Assembly (NCBI GenBank): GCA_016783135.1
Contig: JADHXC010000018.1
Span: 1-37,763, forward strand
Source of the DNA: Dehalococcoidales bacterium
GTDB taxonomy: Bacteria > Chloroflexota > Dehalococcoidia > Dehalococcoidales > Fen-1064
DNA length: 37,763 nucleotides
Reading direction: 5' to 3'
Under the pieces are notes generated by a model. That model was not told where the DNA came from. It saw only the letters and a list, made by a program, of their open reading frames with translations, and did no database searches. The position numbers and the translations under genes were made by a program. Every line of letters begins with the position of its first letter. Position 1 is the stretch's first letter. Below are positions 16,427-25,007 of this stretch, one piece after another.

Positions 16427-17341
16427 ATGCTCTACAGTGGCTACATCATTCGGCACTATCGCCTTGAGGATTTTCACTCTTTTGTGCGCCTGAGGAACGA
16501 GTCCGCCGAACTGTCACCCGATACAGGATACCTGTCTCCGGATGTCATACGGGAGAGTCTTGGCCGACCGGGCTATACACCGGAGCACGACCTGTTTGTC
16601 GCTGATAAAGGTGGTGAGATGGTGGGCTACCTTGACATAAACGCTGAACCGGAGATAGGTCGGCTGGTCCTGGACTGTCTGATTGAACCACAGCACCGCC
16701 GGCGTGGCCTGGCGTACAGGCTGTTCCAGCAGGCAGTTATGCGGGCCATAGCCCTGGGAGTAGAAGTAGCCCACGTAAATGTACGGGATGAAAATGCATT
16801 GGCCCGAGCGGTCCTGGAACAAGCTGGATTCCACGTCATACATCGCTCAATAGAGCTTGTGATGGACCCGGTGCAGCTGCCCGAGCCGGTCGGGAATGTA
16901 TTGCCGATACGTCCCCTGGGCACTGACGAGGTGGATATACTGACTGACATTCAGAACCGTTCATTCACCGGCATCTGGGGGTTCAGTCCCAATGCAACTG
17001 AAGAGATAAGCTACGCTACTCACAATGCTAGTGCTACTGAAGGCATCCGCATTGCTATGGATGGGGAGAGACCTGTCGGGTACTGCTGGGTACGGATACA
17101 GGAGAATGGAAGGGGAAAGAACTGGGGCAGGATTGGCATGCTCGGTGTTGACCCGGACTACCGTGGGAAGGGTCTTGGCCGGGAGCTACTGCTGGCCGGG
17201 CTGTCCTATCTCAAAGAGAAGGGCTTCAAGACAGCTCAAATCACCGTCGATAGCGAGAACACTGTCGCCTACGCCCTCTATCAGTCGGTTGGCTTTACAC
17301 ACAGGGACACCAGCCTGTGGTATGAGAAGTCCCTGGACTAG
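16427..17341 (+). CDS. Tandem GNAT acetyltransferase (MshD-like)
   Basis: A 304-residue protein with two GNAT domains, residues about 5-150 and 155-304. The acetyl-CoA motifs are 'PQHRRRGLAYRL' in the first domain and 'PDYRGKGLGREL' in the second. The ending 'SVGFTHRDTSLWYEKSL' resembles mycothiol synthase MshD, which acetylates the cysteine of Cys-GlcN-inositol, and the length matches (about 300-315). Other two-domain GNATs look similar, so the name is tentative. The start is an ATG preceded by GAGGGGAG. Its 3' end overlaps the convergent glycosyltransferase gene by four bases. Confidence 0.82.
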   Translation: MLYSGYIIRHYRLEDFHSFVRLRNESAELSPDTGYLSPDVIRESLGRPGYTPEHDLFVADKGGEMVGYLDINAEPEIGRLVLDCLIEPQHRRRGLAYRLFQQAVMRAIALGVEVAHVNVRDENALARAVLEQAGFHVIHRSIELVMDPVQLPEPVGNVLPIRPLGTDEVDILTDIQNRSFTGIWGFSPNATEEISYATHNASATEGIRIAMDGERPVGYCWVRIQENGRGKNWGRIGMLGVDPDYRGKGLGRELLLAGLSYLKEKGFKTAQITVDSENTVAYALYQSVGFTHRDTSLWYEKSLD

Positions 17342-18573
17342 ACGGAACCGACCAGGCGGTCGGCAAGCACGTGGTCGCACTCCTCGGCGATCATTGCGGC
17401 AATGTTTGCCCAGTCGAATCGGGCGACCGACTCCACCATGAGGGCTTTGTCGCCGTTACTAACGTGCGGTCTCGCAAGGAGTCGAGATATCCTGTCGGCC
17501 AGCAATTTAGGTGTGTTGTTCGCCACCACGTAGCCTGTCTTGCCATCGATGACGATGTTCTCCATGTCACCCACCCTGGTGGTCACCACCGGCGTGCCGC
17601 AGGCGAGAGACTCCAGGGCGACCAGGCCGAAACTCTCGTAGTACGAGGGCATGACGGTAACATCAGCGGCGCTGTAGTAGCAGGGAAGCCGTTCCTGCTT
17701 CACCAGTTCCTGGAAACTGACCGAGTCCTCAATTCCGAGGGAGCGACACAGACCCTTCAGTTGGTCTACGTCGTCTCGACTGCACGCGTCGCCGCCGATG
17801 ATAATCAGCTTCAGATTCGGCGTGCCCCTGAGCAGGCCTACTGCCTGTATCAGCTTGTCTATTCCCTTGAGCGGTTCGATCCTGCCGACGAAGAGGACCA
17901 CCTTGTCCTCCTCGCTGAGACCGAGATATCGGCGGGCTTCGCCGGCGTCAGTCGGCTGGAACCGGTCAAGGTTGACGCCGCAGGGAATAACGCTTATCCG
18001 GTCAGGGTTGGCCAGGTAGTTGGCGATGAGTTGAGCTTTGTCGCGCTCTGTAGCTATGATGATGCGCTGGCTGTCCCCGATAAGGTTCCTCTCCGCCTCG
18101 ATGCGTAGCTCCGGCTCATCTTCACCGATACCGAGAGCGTTCTTGACGGCGCCCAGGGTGTGGAACATGGTCATGTGCGGGACATTCCACCAGCATTGCA
18201 GCAGCTTGCCCGCCCAGCCTGAGAGCCAGTAGTGGCTGAAGACCAGGTCATAGCACAGGTTGTGTTCCCGGCGGAAGTTCTCCAGGTTGCAGACGAAGTC
18301 CGGCAGGTAGGTATAGACCATCAGCTTGTGAATGTCCTCGAAGTCACCGGCCCGCAAGTGTATCAGGCGAGCGTTATCGCCGATCTCCACCACCTGGTCG
18401 TCATTGGGGTCGTGGACACGCGTATAGACGTCAACCAGGTGCCCCTGCCTGCCGAGATGGCTGGCCAGCTCGCGGACATAGACATTCATGCCACCGGTAT
18501 CCTTGGCCCCGAGGTTGCCCACCGGACAGCTATGGGCACAGAGCAAAGCCAGCTTCATCGGTCGGACGGTCAT
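17338..18573 (-). CDS. GT4 glycosyltransferase, MshA-like
   Basis: A 411-residue GT-B glycosyltransferase of family 4. The N-terminal domain has the 'GGMNVYVRELASHLG' signature (residues 27-41) found in MshA and sucrose-synthase-like enzymes. The C-terminal donor domain has 'VGRIEPLKGIDKLIQAV' (229-245) and the E-x7-E motif E313/E321 ('ESFGLVALE'), followed by 'GTPVV..RVGDMENIV'. MshA joins GlcNAc from UDP-GlcNAc to inositol-phosphate in the first step of mycothiol synthesis; sucrose-phosphate synthase relatives are an alternative. The ATG lies five bases after AGGAG. It is followed, in transcription order, by nothing on its strand until the LmbE gene, with the convergent GNAT between. Confidence 0.85.
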   Translation of the reverse strand: MTVRPMKLALLCAHSCPVGNLGAKDTGGMNVYVRELASHLGRQGHLVDVYTRVHDPNDDQVVEIGDNARLIHLRAGDFEDIHKLMVYTYLPDFVCNLENFRREHNLCYDLVFSHYWLSGWAGKLLQCWWNVPHMTMFHTLGAVKNALGIGEDEPELRIEAERNLIGDSQRIIIATERDKAQLIANYLANPDRISVIPCGVNLDRFQPTDAGEARRYLGLSEEDKVVLFVGRIEPLKGIDKLIQAVGLLRGTPNLKLIIIGGDACSRDDVDQLKGLCRSLGIEDSVSFQELVKQERLPCYYSAADVTVMPSYYESFGLVALESLACGTPVVTTRVGDMENIVIDGKTGYVVANNTPKLLADRISRLLARPHVSNGDKALMVESVARFDWANIAAMIAEECDHVLADRLVGSV

Positions 18574-18597
18574 CGAACTCCTGTCTCGCGCGTGGTG

Positions 18598-19584
18598 TCA
18601 GGCAATAGTGATCCGGCAGCGGTAGAGATGGACCTCCTGACCGCCGAGGTGGTGCTTGTAGTGCTCGTTGCCCTTGAGAAAATCAAACCTCTTCCTCCCC
18701 CTCTCAATGCTATCCTTGATGAACAAAGCCTTGGAGAGTACTCCGACGCTCAACGGACTGTACTCGGGATCGAAGGCGCTGTTGTACAGGTATACAATAC
18801 CATTATAGTCGAAAGCGATGATTGCCGCCACCGCCACTCCGTCCAGTTCGAGGACACCGGACCTGAGCAGACCAGCCCGGGACATAGCCACCATCATCGA
18901 TTGGAAGAAGCGCTCCATCTCACCGGTCATGAAGGCGGCCTTGTCTTCCTGGCTTCTGCTAAAGAGTTCCAGGAAGGTGTCCATGAATCCCGGTACAGAC
19001 TCAACATCGCTGATGAAACGGTAGTTCACGCTGCCGGTCTCTTCCAGTCTTCTCAGTTTCCTTCTGACCTCGTGGCGCTGCTTGGAGTTCAGCAGTTGCA
19101 GGTACTCCTCCCAGGTGGGCGGCAGGTCTCGTTCCAGGGAGATATCTTCCTCCTGACAGGATACTTCGTGTCCGAGTTGCCGTGCCGTTTCTGCCATCGT
19201 AGACATGACCACCGAATCAGGCCGGACAGAACCGAGGTCGAGGAAACTGACACCTTTTTGCTTCAGAGCATTGAGTAAGGCAATGCAGAAAACGCTCTCT
19301 TTACCGGGGGCAATAATGAAGTCCGCGTAGTCGCAAACATCAGGGCTGCCGATTATGGAGGTTTTTCCCTCCGAGATTAGCATTGGAGCAATACCGATGA
19401 CGTTCTTGTCCTCTCGGGCAACCAGGAAGGAAGGATTTATCTCAGGAGCAAATGACTGCTGCCATTCCCTCAGCCATGGGGGTAGCACGAAGAGTGTGTC
19501 CCAACGTAAATCATTACGATGGCTTTCCCAGAAACGGGCAAACCAGTCGAAGGTTTCATCAGTGATGGTACAGTCCATAGGCAC
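18598..19584 (-). CDS. CelD/FemAB-like acyltransferase (GNAT fold)
   Basis: A 328-residue protein of the BioF2-like/CelD acyltransferase group (Acetyltransf_6). Typical features are 'FLVAREDKNVIGIAPM' near residue 55, the 'RHEVRRKLRRLEETG' block around 170-185, 'VAAIIAFDYNGIVYLYNSAFDPEYSPLSVG' and 'FDFLKGNEHYKHHLG' near the end. Such enzymes transfer acyl or aminoacyl groups in cell-wall, polysaccharide or lipid assembly. The stop lies 25 bases before the glycosyltransferase start, so the two form an operon. The start is a GTG at 19584, with an ATG two codons later at 19578; neither has a clear ribosome binding site. Its place beside the MshA-like gene suggests it acts on the same glycoside. 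Confidence 0.82.
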   Translation of the reverse strand: MPMDCTITDETFDWFARFWESHRNDLRWDTLFVLPPWLREWQQSFAPEINPSFLVAREDKNVIGIAPMLISEGKTSIIGSPDVCDYADFIIAPGKESVFCIALLNALKQKGVSFLDLGSVRPDSVVMSTMAETARQLGHEVSCQEEDISLERDLPPTWEEYLQLLNSKQRHEVRRKLRRLEETGSVNYRFISDVESVPGFMDTFLELFSRSQEDKAAFMTGEMERFFQSMMVAMSRAGLLRSGVLELDGVAVAAIIAFDYNGIVYLYNSAFDPEYSPLSVGVLSKALFIKDSIERGRKRFDFLKGNEHYKHHLGGQEVHLYRCRITIA

Positions 19585-19729
19585 AAATACCAGTGTAACA
19601 CGGGCTCAGGGTGGAAGCAACGAAGTCCCGGCCGTCAGGTAGCAGGGCAGGGGATGGAGAGGAGAGCCGCCTGCTGTACCAGTTTATATACTGTGCTCTG
19701 CACAGGTATTCCTGACGGGCAGATAACGC

Positions 19730-19758
19730 TTGTCGTCTGGTGAGATATCGTCTATACT
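19730..19758 (+). promoter_or_regulatory. Sigma-70-type promoter of the amidase gene
   Basis: TTGTCG (19730-19735) and TATACT (19753-19758) with a 17-base spacer. The predicted start near 19765 gives a leader of about 33 nt with a GGGGAGGG ribosome binding site before the ATG at 19798. Confidence 0.55.
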
Positions 19759-19797
19759 TCCTGCTATACACAGAGGTTATTAACCGGGGAGGGAACC

Positions 19798-21213
19798 ATG
19801 AACAACCTGGAAATCTGCCGTATGACTGCATGGGAGATGCGGGAGTCGATTGCCGCCGGGGAGTTTTCGCCCGTAGAAGCGGTGAATGCTGTCCTTGACC
19901 GCATCGAGCAGCTTAACCCGAAGGTGAATGCCTACTGCACCGTGGTCGCCGATAGTGCCCGTAAGGAAGCACAGCAGGCGGAGGCCAGAGTACTGAGGAA
20001 AGAGGAACTTGGCCCGCTGCATGGAGTACCGGTGTCTATCAAGGACCTGGTCTTCACCAGGGGTATTCGCACCACCGGCGGTTCCCGGCTGTATGAGGAC
20101 TTTATTCCAGAGCAGGACTCAATAGTCGTTGAACGTTTGAAAAAGGCCGGAGCAATCGTCATCGGTAAGACCAACACACCGGAGTTCGGATGGGTTGCCG
20201 TGACCGACAATGACATATTTGGACCAACGCGTAACCCCTGGAACCTGGAATGTACGCCGGGAGGTTCGAGCGGTGGCGCAGCCTGTGCTGTGGCGCTGGG
20301 TATGGGACCGCTGGCCATCGGGAGTGACGGTGGCGGCTCGATTCGAATTCCCAGCAGCCTGTGTGGTGTCTTCGGTATTAAACCGTCCTATGGGCGCGTT
20401 CCTGCTTCCCCGGGCTTCCCCGGCCTCTGGGAGGGGTTGTCTGTCACCGGGCCGATAACGCGTACCGTCAGGGACGCAGCCCTGGCAATGGAAGTAATCG
20501 CGGGCAGAGATGACAGGGACCATTTCTCTCTGCCGGACACGCATCTGAGCTATCTACCACTGCTTGATGACGATCTGAAAGGACTGAGGGTAGCCTGGAG
20601 TCCGGACCTCGGCTACGCTACTGTTGATGAACAGGTACTCAAAATAACCGGAGCCGCTGTGAAGACCTTTGCCGGTCTCGGCTGTGTTGTCGAGACTGCC
20701 AACCCCGATGCCGACAGTCCGCAGGACTCATTCTCTGCACAGGTAGCCGGCAGCGTGGCGGCTTTTCCGGGGAGTGAAATGGAAAAGTCCAGGGACCGTA
20801 TCACTCCTGACTTCGCTCGCTTCATCGAGCGCAGCCTGAATATGCTGGCCACGGATTATCTCAAGGCACGCGTTCAGAACATCGAATATTCGAGCAAGAT
20901 ACAGGCGTTCTTCGCGGATTATGACCTGCTGCTGACACCGACAGTTGCAGTACCGGCGTTTGAAATCGGCATTCCGGGACCGAGGGAAATCGCCGGAAAA
21001 AGGGCGGCTCCCCTTGGGTGGATGCCATTCACCTATCCGTTTAACATAACGGGGCAACCGGCAGCATCGGTACCCTGCGGATGGACAGATGATGGTTTAC
21101 CTGTCGGGCTACAGATTGTGGGGCGTCGTTTCGACGAAGGTCCCGTACTGAAAGCGGCCGCTGCTTTTGAGCGGGCAGCGCCGTGGGCAGATGTGTATCC
21201 CCCGTTGGGCTAA
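19798..21213 (+). CDS. Amidase-signature family hydrolase
   Basis: A 471-residue amidase with the Ser-cisSer-Lys triad K82 ('VSIKDLVF'), S157 ('TPGGSSGGAACAVA') and S181 ('GSDGGGSIRIPSS'). Length and the 'GKTNTPEFGW' block match stand-alone amidases as well as GatA. No gatB or gatC lies beside it, and the C-terminus ends with the general amidase 'GLQIVGRRFDEGPVLKAAAAFE', so I favour an aryl or aliphatic amide hydrolase over the tRNA amidotransferase subunit. It has its own promoter and a strong hairpin after it, so it is monocistronic. Confidence 0.92.
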   Translation: MNNLEICRMTAWEMRESIAAGEFSPVEAVNAVLDRIEQLNPKVNAYCTVVADSARKEAQQAEARVLRKEELGPLHGVPVSIKDLVFTRGIRTTGGSRLYEDFIPEQDSIVVERLKKAGAIVIGKTNTPEFGWVAVTDNDIFGPTRNPWNLECTPGGSSGGAACAVALGMGPLAIGSDGGGSIRIPSSLCGVFGIKPSYGRVPASPGFPGLWEGLSVTGPITRTVRDAALAMEVIAGRDDRDHFSLPDTHLSYLPLLDDDLKGLRVAWSPDLGYATVDEQVLKITGAAVKTFAGLGCVVETANPDADSPQDSFSAQVAGSVAAFPGSEMEKSRDRITPDFARFIERSLNMLATDYLKARVQNIEYSSKIQAFFADYDLLLTPTVAVPAFEIGIPGPREIAGKRAAPLGWMPFTYPFNITGQPAASVPCGWTDDGLPVGLQIVGRRFDEGPVLKAAAAFERAAPWADVYPPLG

Positions 21214-21224
21214 CGTGCTACCGA

Positions 21225-21263
21225 CAGGCTACCGAAGGTAGCCGTGCTACCTTCGGTAGCCTG
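21225..21263. terminator. Perfect 18-bp hairpin between convergent genes
   Basis: The arm at 21225-21242 is the exact reverse complement of the arm at 21246-21263, with loop CGT. It sits between the amidase stop (21213) and the thiolase stop (21264, minus strand), and could terminate both. No strong T-tract follows on either strand. Confidence 0.75.
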
Positions 21264-22397
21264 TTACTTGCGCAGCAGGAACACAGTAGCGATTCCACCC
21301 GCTCCGGAGCACTGCGCCAGCCCGATGTTGGCCTTTTTAACCTGCCGGTCACCGGCTTCACCCCTCAGCTGCGTGACAAGCTCGTGAACCATGCGGATAC
21401 CGGTAGCGCCGAACGGATGACCCATGCCCTGCAATCCACCATCAGTGTTGACCGGCAAACTGCCATCAATCTCAGTATCACCGGACATCTCCAGTTTCCA
21501 GGCCTGGCCTTTCTCAACAAGCTTCAGTGACTCGATACCGAGAAGTTCGCCACTGGTACCGGCATCATGTACCTGGACCACGTCAACATCTTTTGGTCCC
21601 ACACCGGACATTTCATAAGCCTCTCTGGCGGCAGCCGCAATCTGGTCGCCCTCATCGCTATCGCCGAATTTGGAGGTGCGCAATCCGGCACCAGCTATCG
21701 TAACCAGGCGGTCAGGGTCTTTGATGTACTTATCGGCCACCTCGCGGGCGCAGATAATCGCTGCTGAGCCACCCTCACTGGTAGGGCAGCACTGGAAGAG
21801 GGTCAGGGGGTCGGAAATCATGCGGGAATTGAGTACGTCCTCAAGGGTGAATACCTTTTTATGGTGGGCATAAGGATTCATGGACGCATTCTTGTGCGCC
21901 TTCACTGATACCTGTGCAAAAGCCTCTACCGGTGCCCCGTACTCGGACATGTATCGGCGCATCATCTGGGCATAAGCGGCCATCATGAAATCGGCACCGA
22001 TAAGCCGTTCAGGACTATCACTGCTGGTAGTAGTTACCGGGCCACGTGGCACCTTTTCAGCGCCAAAGGCAAGGACGATGTCAAACTGGCCGGTAGCGAC
22101 TGCCCAGAAGGCAAGCCAGAGACCGGTTGAACCGGAGGAACAAGCATTCTCCACGTTGATAACCGGTATTCCGGTAAGGCCAAGCTGTCCCAGGATAATC
22201 TCTCCCATGGACATACCCTCGTAATACACGTGCCCGAAATAGGCCGCTTGAATATCCTTGTACCCTACCCTGGCATCATCGAGGGCTTCGAGGACGGCCG
22301 TTCTGGCCAGGTCGTGCGCTGATTTATCCGGGAACCGGCCGAAAGGATGCAGTCCCACACCGGCAATAACCACTTCACGTCCGGGTTTCATAACCAT
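21264..22397 (-). CDS. Thiolase-family acyl-CoA acetyltransferase (SCP-x-like)
   Basis: A 377-residue thiolase-superfamily protein of the SCP2-thiolase-like branch. The nucleophile is C86 ('NVENACSSGSTG'), the His motif is 'GMGHPFGATGIRM' and the second Cys is in 'AQCSGAGG'. Members cleave or form 3-ketoacyl-CoAs, and those paired with a DUF35 protein often act on sterol or branched acyl chains. The ATG follows GGGAGG at seven bases. It is the last gene of the operon with the DUF35 protein, ETF and the flavin reductase, which supports a role in acyl-CoA breakdown or condensation. Confidence 0.92.
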   Translation of the reverse strand: MVMKPGREVVIAGVGLHPFGRFPDKSAHDLARTAVLEALDDARVGYKDIQAAYFGHVYYEGMSMGEIILGQLGLTGIPVINVENACSSGSTGLWLAFWAVATGQFDIVLAFGAEKVPRGPVTTTSSDSPERLIGADFMMAAYAQMMRRYMSEYGAPVEAFAQVSVKAHKNASMNPYAHHKKVFTLEDVLNSRMISDPLTLFQCCPTSEGGSAAIICAREVADKYIKDPDRLVTIAGAGLRTSKFGDSDEGDQIAAAAREAYEMSGVGPKDVDVVQVHDAGTSGELLGIESLKLVEKGQAWKLEMSGDTEIDGSLPVNTDGGLQGMGHPFGATGIRMVHELVTQLRGEAGDRQVKKANIGLAQCSGAGGIATVFLLRK

Positions 22398-22466
22398 GTC
22401 TTGCCTCCCAGTAAGTCTATTTCTAGTACGGATTCTGGTGTTACGGTCTGTATCATATAAGGGCCA

Positions 22467-22913
22467 TCAGGACGGTCTGGGACGCCATTTATAGATGACA
22501 ATCTCCTTTCCATTCTTGTCTGTACCGCCCACCCTCATGGTCAACTCGACCGCCAGTCCCACCTTGAGGTCTTCTTCAGGACAGTCTACAACCTCCGAAG
22601 CGATGTGAGGACCTTCCGGGATTCTTACTGTAGCCAGGAGGTAGGGGACATCACCCTGCCATCCCGGCGGGGCCTGTCGCACAATGGTATAGGTAGTGAC
22701 AACGCCCTCTCCGGTGAGCTCCACCGGTTTCAGGTTGGCAGAGGTGCACTTGAGGCAGAATTGCGGCGCACCGAAGAAGGTCTGTCCGCAGTCCTGGCAC
22801 TTCTTCCCGAGGAGTACTCCCCGGGTACCGTCTTCGGAGATTTTCAGACGTGTTTCTGTGACCGAAACGCGCTGTACAGGCTTCCGTTCCTCTTCTTTGT
22901 CTGTCTCACTCAT
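22467..22913 (-). CDS. DUF35 Zn-ribbon/OB-fold partner of the thiolase
   Basis: A 148-residue protein with a rubredoxin-like zinc knuckle, C39-x2-C42 and C53-x2-C56 ('KKCQDCGQTFFGAPQFCLKC'), followed by an OB fold ('GVVTTYTIVRQAPPGW', 'PYLLATVRIPEG'). Proteins of this DUF35/DUF35_N pair are known to bind SCP2-type thiolases and help acyl-CoA binding; the gene order here fits. The ATG at 22913 starts a normal-length protein; a GTG eight codons upstream (22937) is also possible. Both lie in the same operon, 69 bases before the thiolase. Confidence 0.9.
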   Translation of the reverse strand: MSETDKEEERKPVQRVSVTETRLKISEDGTRGVLLGKKCQDCGQTFFGAPQFCLKCTSANLKPVELTGEGVVTTYTIVRQAPPGWQGDVPYLLATVRIPEGPHIASEVVDCPEEDLKVGLAVELTMRVGGTDKNGKEIVIYKWRPRPS

Positions 22914-23014
22914 GCTGGTATGCAATCCCCTTTCCACTTGAATTTAGCTAGACGGCGTGATACGCACAGGATACATCGGCCGCCGTGCTAGACTAGGTCC
23001 GGCCGGCACAGTTT

Positions 23015-23896
23015 CTATTCGCGGATTACCTTCTGCTCCCGGAAAAAGCGGAGTAGTTGTCCGGCAATATTGTCGGGGTCACCCTCCAGGTAGTCACTCT
23101 TCTTCTGGACTATACCACCACCCATAATTGCTCGCAGCTTGTCCGCAGAAGACAGATTGCTGTCGGGAACGAAGAGGCCTTTCATCTTGGGTTTGGGTGG
23201 CGATATTCGCGTGGTCCTGGTCATTGACCCGGCCACTCCTGTCTCTTCCCGGGATAACCCCAGGTCATCGGGACCCTGCCTCGGTATCTGTCTGGTTCTG
23301 GCTTTGAGGACTCCCTTTATTGTAGCATTCCGGGGGATATTAAGGCCAGTCTCTACAGCCAGGACCGCCGGTAAACTGCACTCCACGACTTCGCGGTCCC
23401 CCCTGGAGAGTTTCCGCTGTAAAACAAGACTACCCGAATCCGGGCCTATGTCTACCTTGACAACACTTCGGACAAGAGAAACGCCAAGTATCCTGGCAAG
23501 GTAGGCACTCATCTGCCCCGACTGACTGTCATCCGCCCTCTGTCCGCAGAGGATAATATCATGAGGCATAGGCCTAATAGCTCTGGCCAGGGCATACGCG
23601 GTGGCATAGCTGTCACCATCGATGAATGCGGAGTCATCCAGAAGGATGGCATCGTCAGCGCCCAGGGCGAGACACTTGCGCAGGGTCTCCTCGGCTTCGG
23701 AGGGTCCCAGGCTGATTACGGTTACCTTGCCGTTACCGCTCTCCTCCTTGATGCGTATCGCTTCTTCGATGGCCAGCAGGTCCTGCGGGTTCACCACGTT
23801 ACTCGATACCATAGCCTGCACAGAGATGACGCCCTTTTCAACGACCACCCTGCCTTCGATGTCGGGTACTTGCTTTACACAGACAACTATGTTCAT
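23015..23896 (-). CDS. etfB: Electron transfer flavoprotein beta subunit
   Basis: A 293-residue ETF beta subunit, which with EtfA forms a soluble FAD/AMP (or two-FAD) carrier that takes electrons from acyl-CoA dehydrogenases or, in bifurcating forms, from NADH. The N-terminus 'MNIVVCVKQVPD' and 'RADDSQSGQMSAYLARILG' with 'LPAVLAVETGLNIPR' are beta-subunit hallmarks. It is somewhat longer than the usual 255-265 residues. It starts 15 bases after etfA, an order (alpha then beta) opposite to most operons. Whether it bifurcates cannot be judged here. Confidence 0.95.
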   Translation of the reverse strand: MNIVVCVKQVPDIEGRVVVEKGVISVQAMVSSNVVNPQDLLAIEEAIRIKEESGNGKVTVISLGPSEAEETLRKCLALGADDAILLDDSAFIDGDSYATAYALARAIRPMPHDIILCGQRADDSQSGQMSAYLARILGVSLVRSVVKVDIGPDSGSLVLQRKLSRGDREVVECSLPAVLAVETGLNIPRNATIKGVLKARTRQIPRQGPDDLGLSREETGVAGSMTRTTRISPPKPKMKGLFVPDSNLSSADKLRAIMGGGIVQKKSDYLEGDPDNIAGQLLRFFREQKVIRE

Positions 23897-23911
23897 AGAC
23901 TACCTCATGTC

Positions 23912-24958
23912 TTAGGGGTTACTCAGTGCTTCAAACACTGCATCCGCCCCCGGTCCAGGCTTGTCCTTGAGCGCCTCACGCAGTTTCGCTGTTAGAACAG
24001 GCAATACCTTAAGAACGTCGCCGATAACACCTACATCGGCCATCTTGAAGATAGGGGCTTCACGGTCGGTGTTTATGGCGATTATCGCCTTCGCATCTTT
24101 CATTCCCATAGTATGCTGGATGGCCCCCGATATGCCACAGGCAATGTACAACTTTGGCCTAACCGTCTTCCCGGTCAGGCCTACCTGACGGTCACTGGTG
24201 ATCCATTCATCATCAACCGCCCGCCTGGTGGCTGCTACCGAACCGCCAATGGCATCAGCCAGCTCTTCGACAAGTTTCCAGTTCTCCCTGCTCCCCAGTC
24301 CTATTCCACCGGCAACCACTATCTCCGCCTCGACCAGGGCTACCAATCGGGGGTCACCCCGAAGCAGGTCCACTGCCTTCGTCCCGGGGTCTTCAAGGTC
24401 GATATCGACCGGTAGAACCACAACCTCCGCGCTTGCCGTAGTATCGGGTGTTTTGAGGTCAATAGCGTCAGGATTGACCGTGGCCATCTGGGGTCGGCTC
24501 GTTGGACAGATAATGGTCGCCGATGCCTTGCTGCCGTATATTGGTTTGACCGCCGCGAGCAGATTATCTTCGCCGACATCCAGCCGGTCACAGGCTGTGA
24601 CCAGACCGGTGCCGAGTCTTGCTGCCAGTCTTCGGGCAATGTCGGCGCCGGTAATACTTTCCAGCGACAGCACCATGTCAGGCGAGTGCTGTTCGATAGC
24701 TGCCGCGAGGAGCTGAGTATCTATCTCCACAGAACGTTCAGGCGCTGCCGGGTGCCTGATACAGAGGACGCGCGAAGCACCGTGTCGGGCTAGCTGTGTG
24801 ACCAGTTCCCCAGGTATCTCTCCAAAGATAACGGCAGAGAGTTCCTGGCCTGTCTTGCCGGCAACTTCACGGCCATGACCAACGAGCTCCAGAGAACCGT
24901 CTTCCAATTTTTCGTCCCGGTGTTCTACCAGGACCCAGACCCCACCGGTAGAGGACAT
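23912..24958 (-). CDS. etfA: Electron transfer flavoprotein alpha subunit
   Basis: A 348-residue EtfA. The C-terminal FAD domain has 'GIGLGSRENWKLVEELADAIGG' and 'CGISGAIQHTMGM', followed by 'IAINTDREAPIFKMADVGVIGD', the classic FAD-binding block. I place the start at the ATG 24958 ('MSSTGGVWVLVEHRD'), since starts further upstream would add 24-36 unrelated residues overlapping the end of the flavin-reductase gene. The GTG at 24982 is a possible alternative. No ETF-quinone oxidoreductase and no acyl-CoA dehydrogenase lie in the window, so the partners must be elsewhere or be the reductase encoded just upstream. Confidence 0.95.
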   Translation of the reverse strand: MSSTGGVWVLVEHRDEKLEDGSLELVGHGREVAGKTGQELSAVIFGEIPGELVTQLARHGASRVLCIRHPAAPERSVEIDTQLLAAAIEQHSPDMVLSLESITGADIARRLAARLGTGLVTACDRLDVGEDNLLAAVKPIYGSKASATIICPTSRPQMATVNPDAIDLKTPDTTASAEVVVLPVDIDLEDPGTKAVDLLRGDPRLVALVEAEIVVAGGIGLGSRENWKLVEELADAIGGSVAATRRAVDDEWITSDRQVGLTGKTVRPKLYIACGISGAIQHTMGMKDAKAIIAINTDREAPIFKMADVGVIGDVLKVLPVLTAKLREALKDKPGPGADAVFEALSNP

Positions 24959-25007
24959 AGCTTTTAGTGCTCCCCCTTTCACCTTAATATACAGTCTGAG
25001 CGGCGGT

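Noticed and set aside
18232-19278. Open frame of 348 codons on the plus strand
   Set aside because: It lies opposite the CelD/FemAB-like and glycosyltransferase genes. It is a by-product of their codon pattern.
19798-21213. GatA subunit of the tRNA amidotransferase
   Set aside because: No gatB or gatC is adjacent, and the gene is monocistronic with its own promoter and hairpin. A general amidase fits better.
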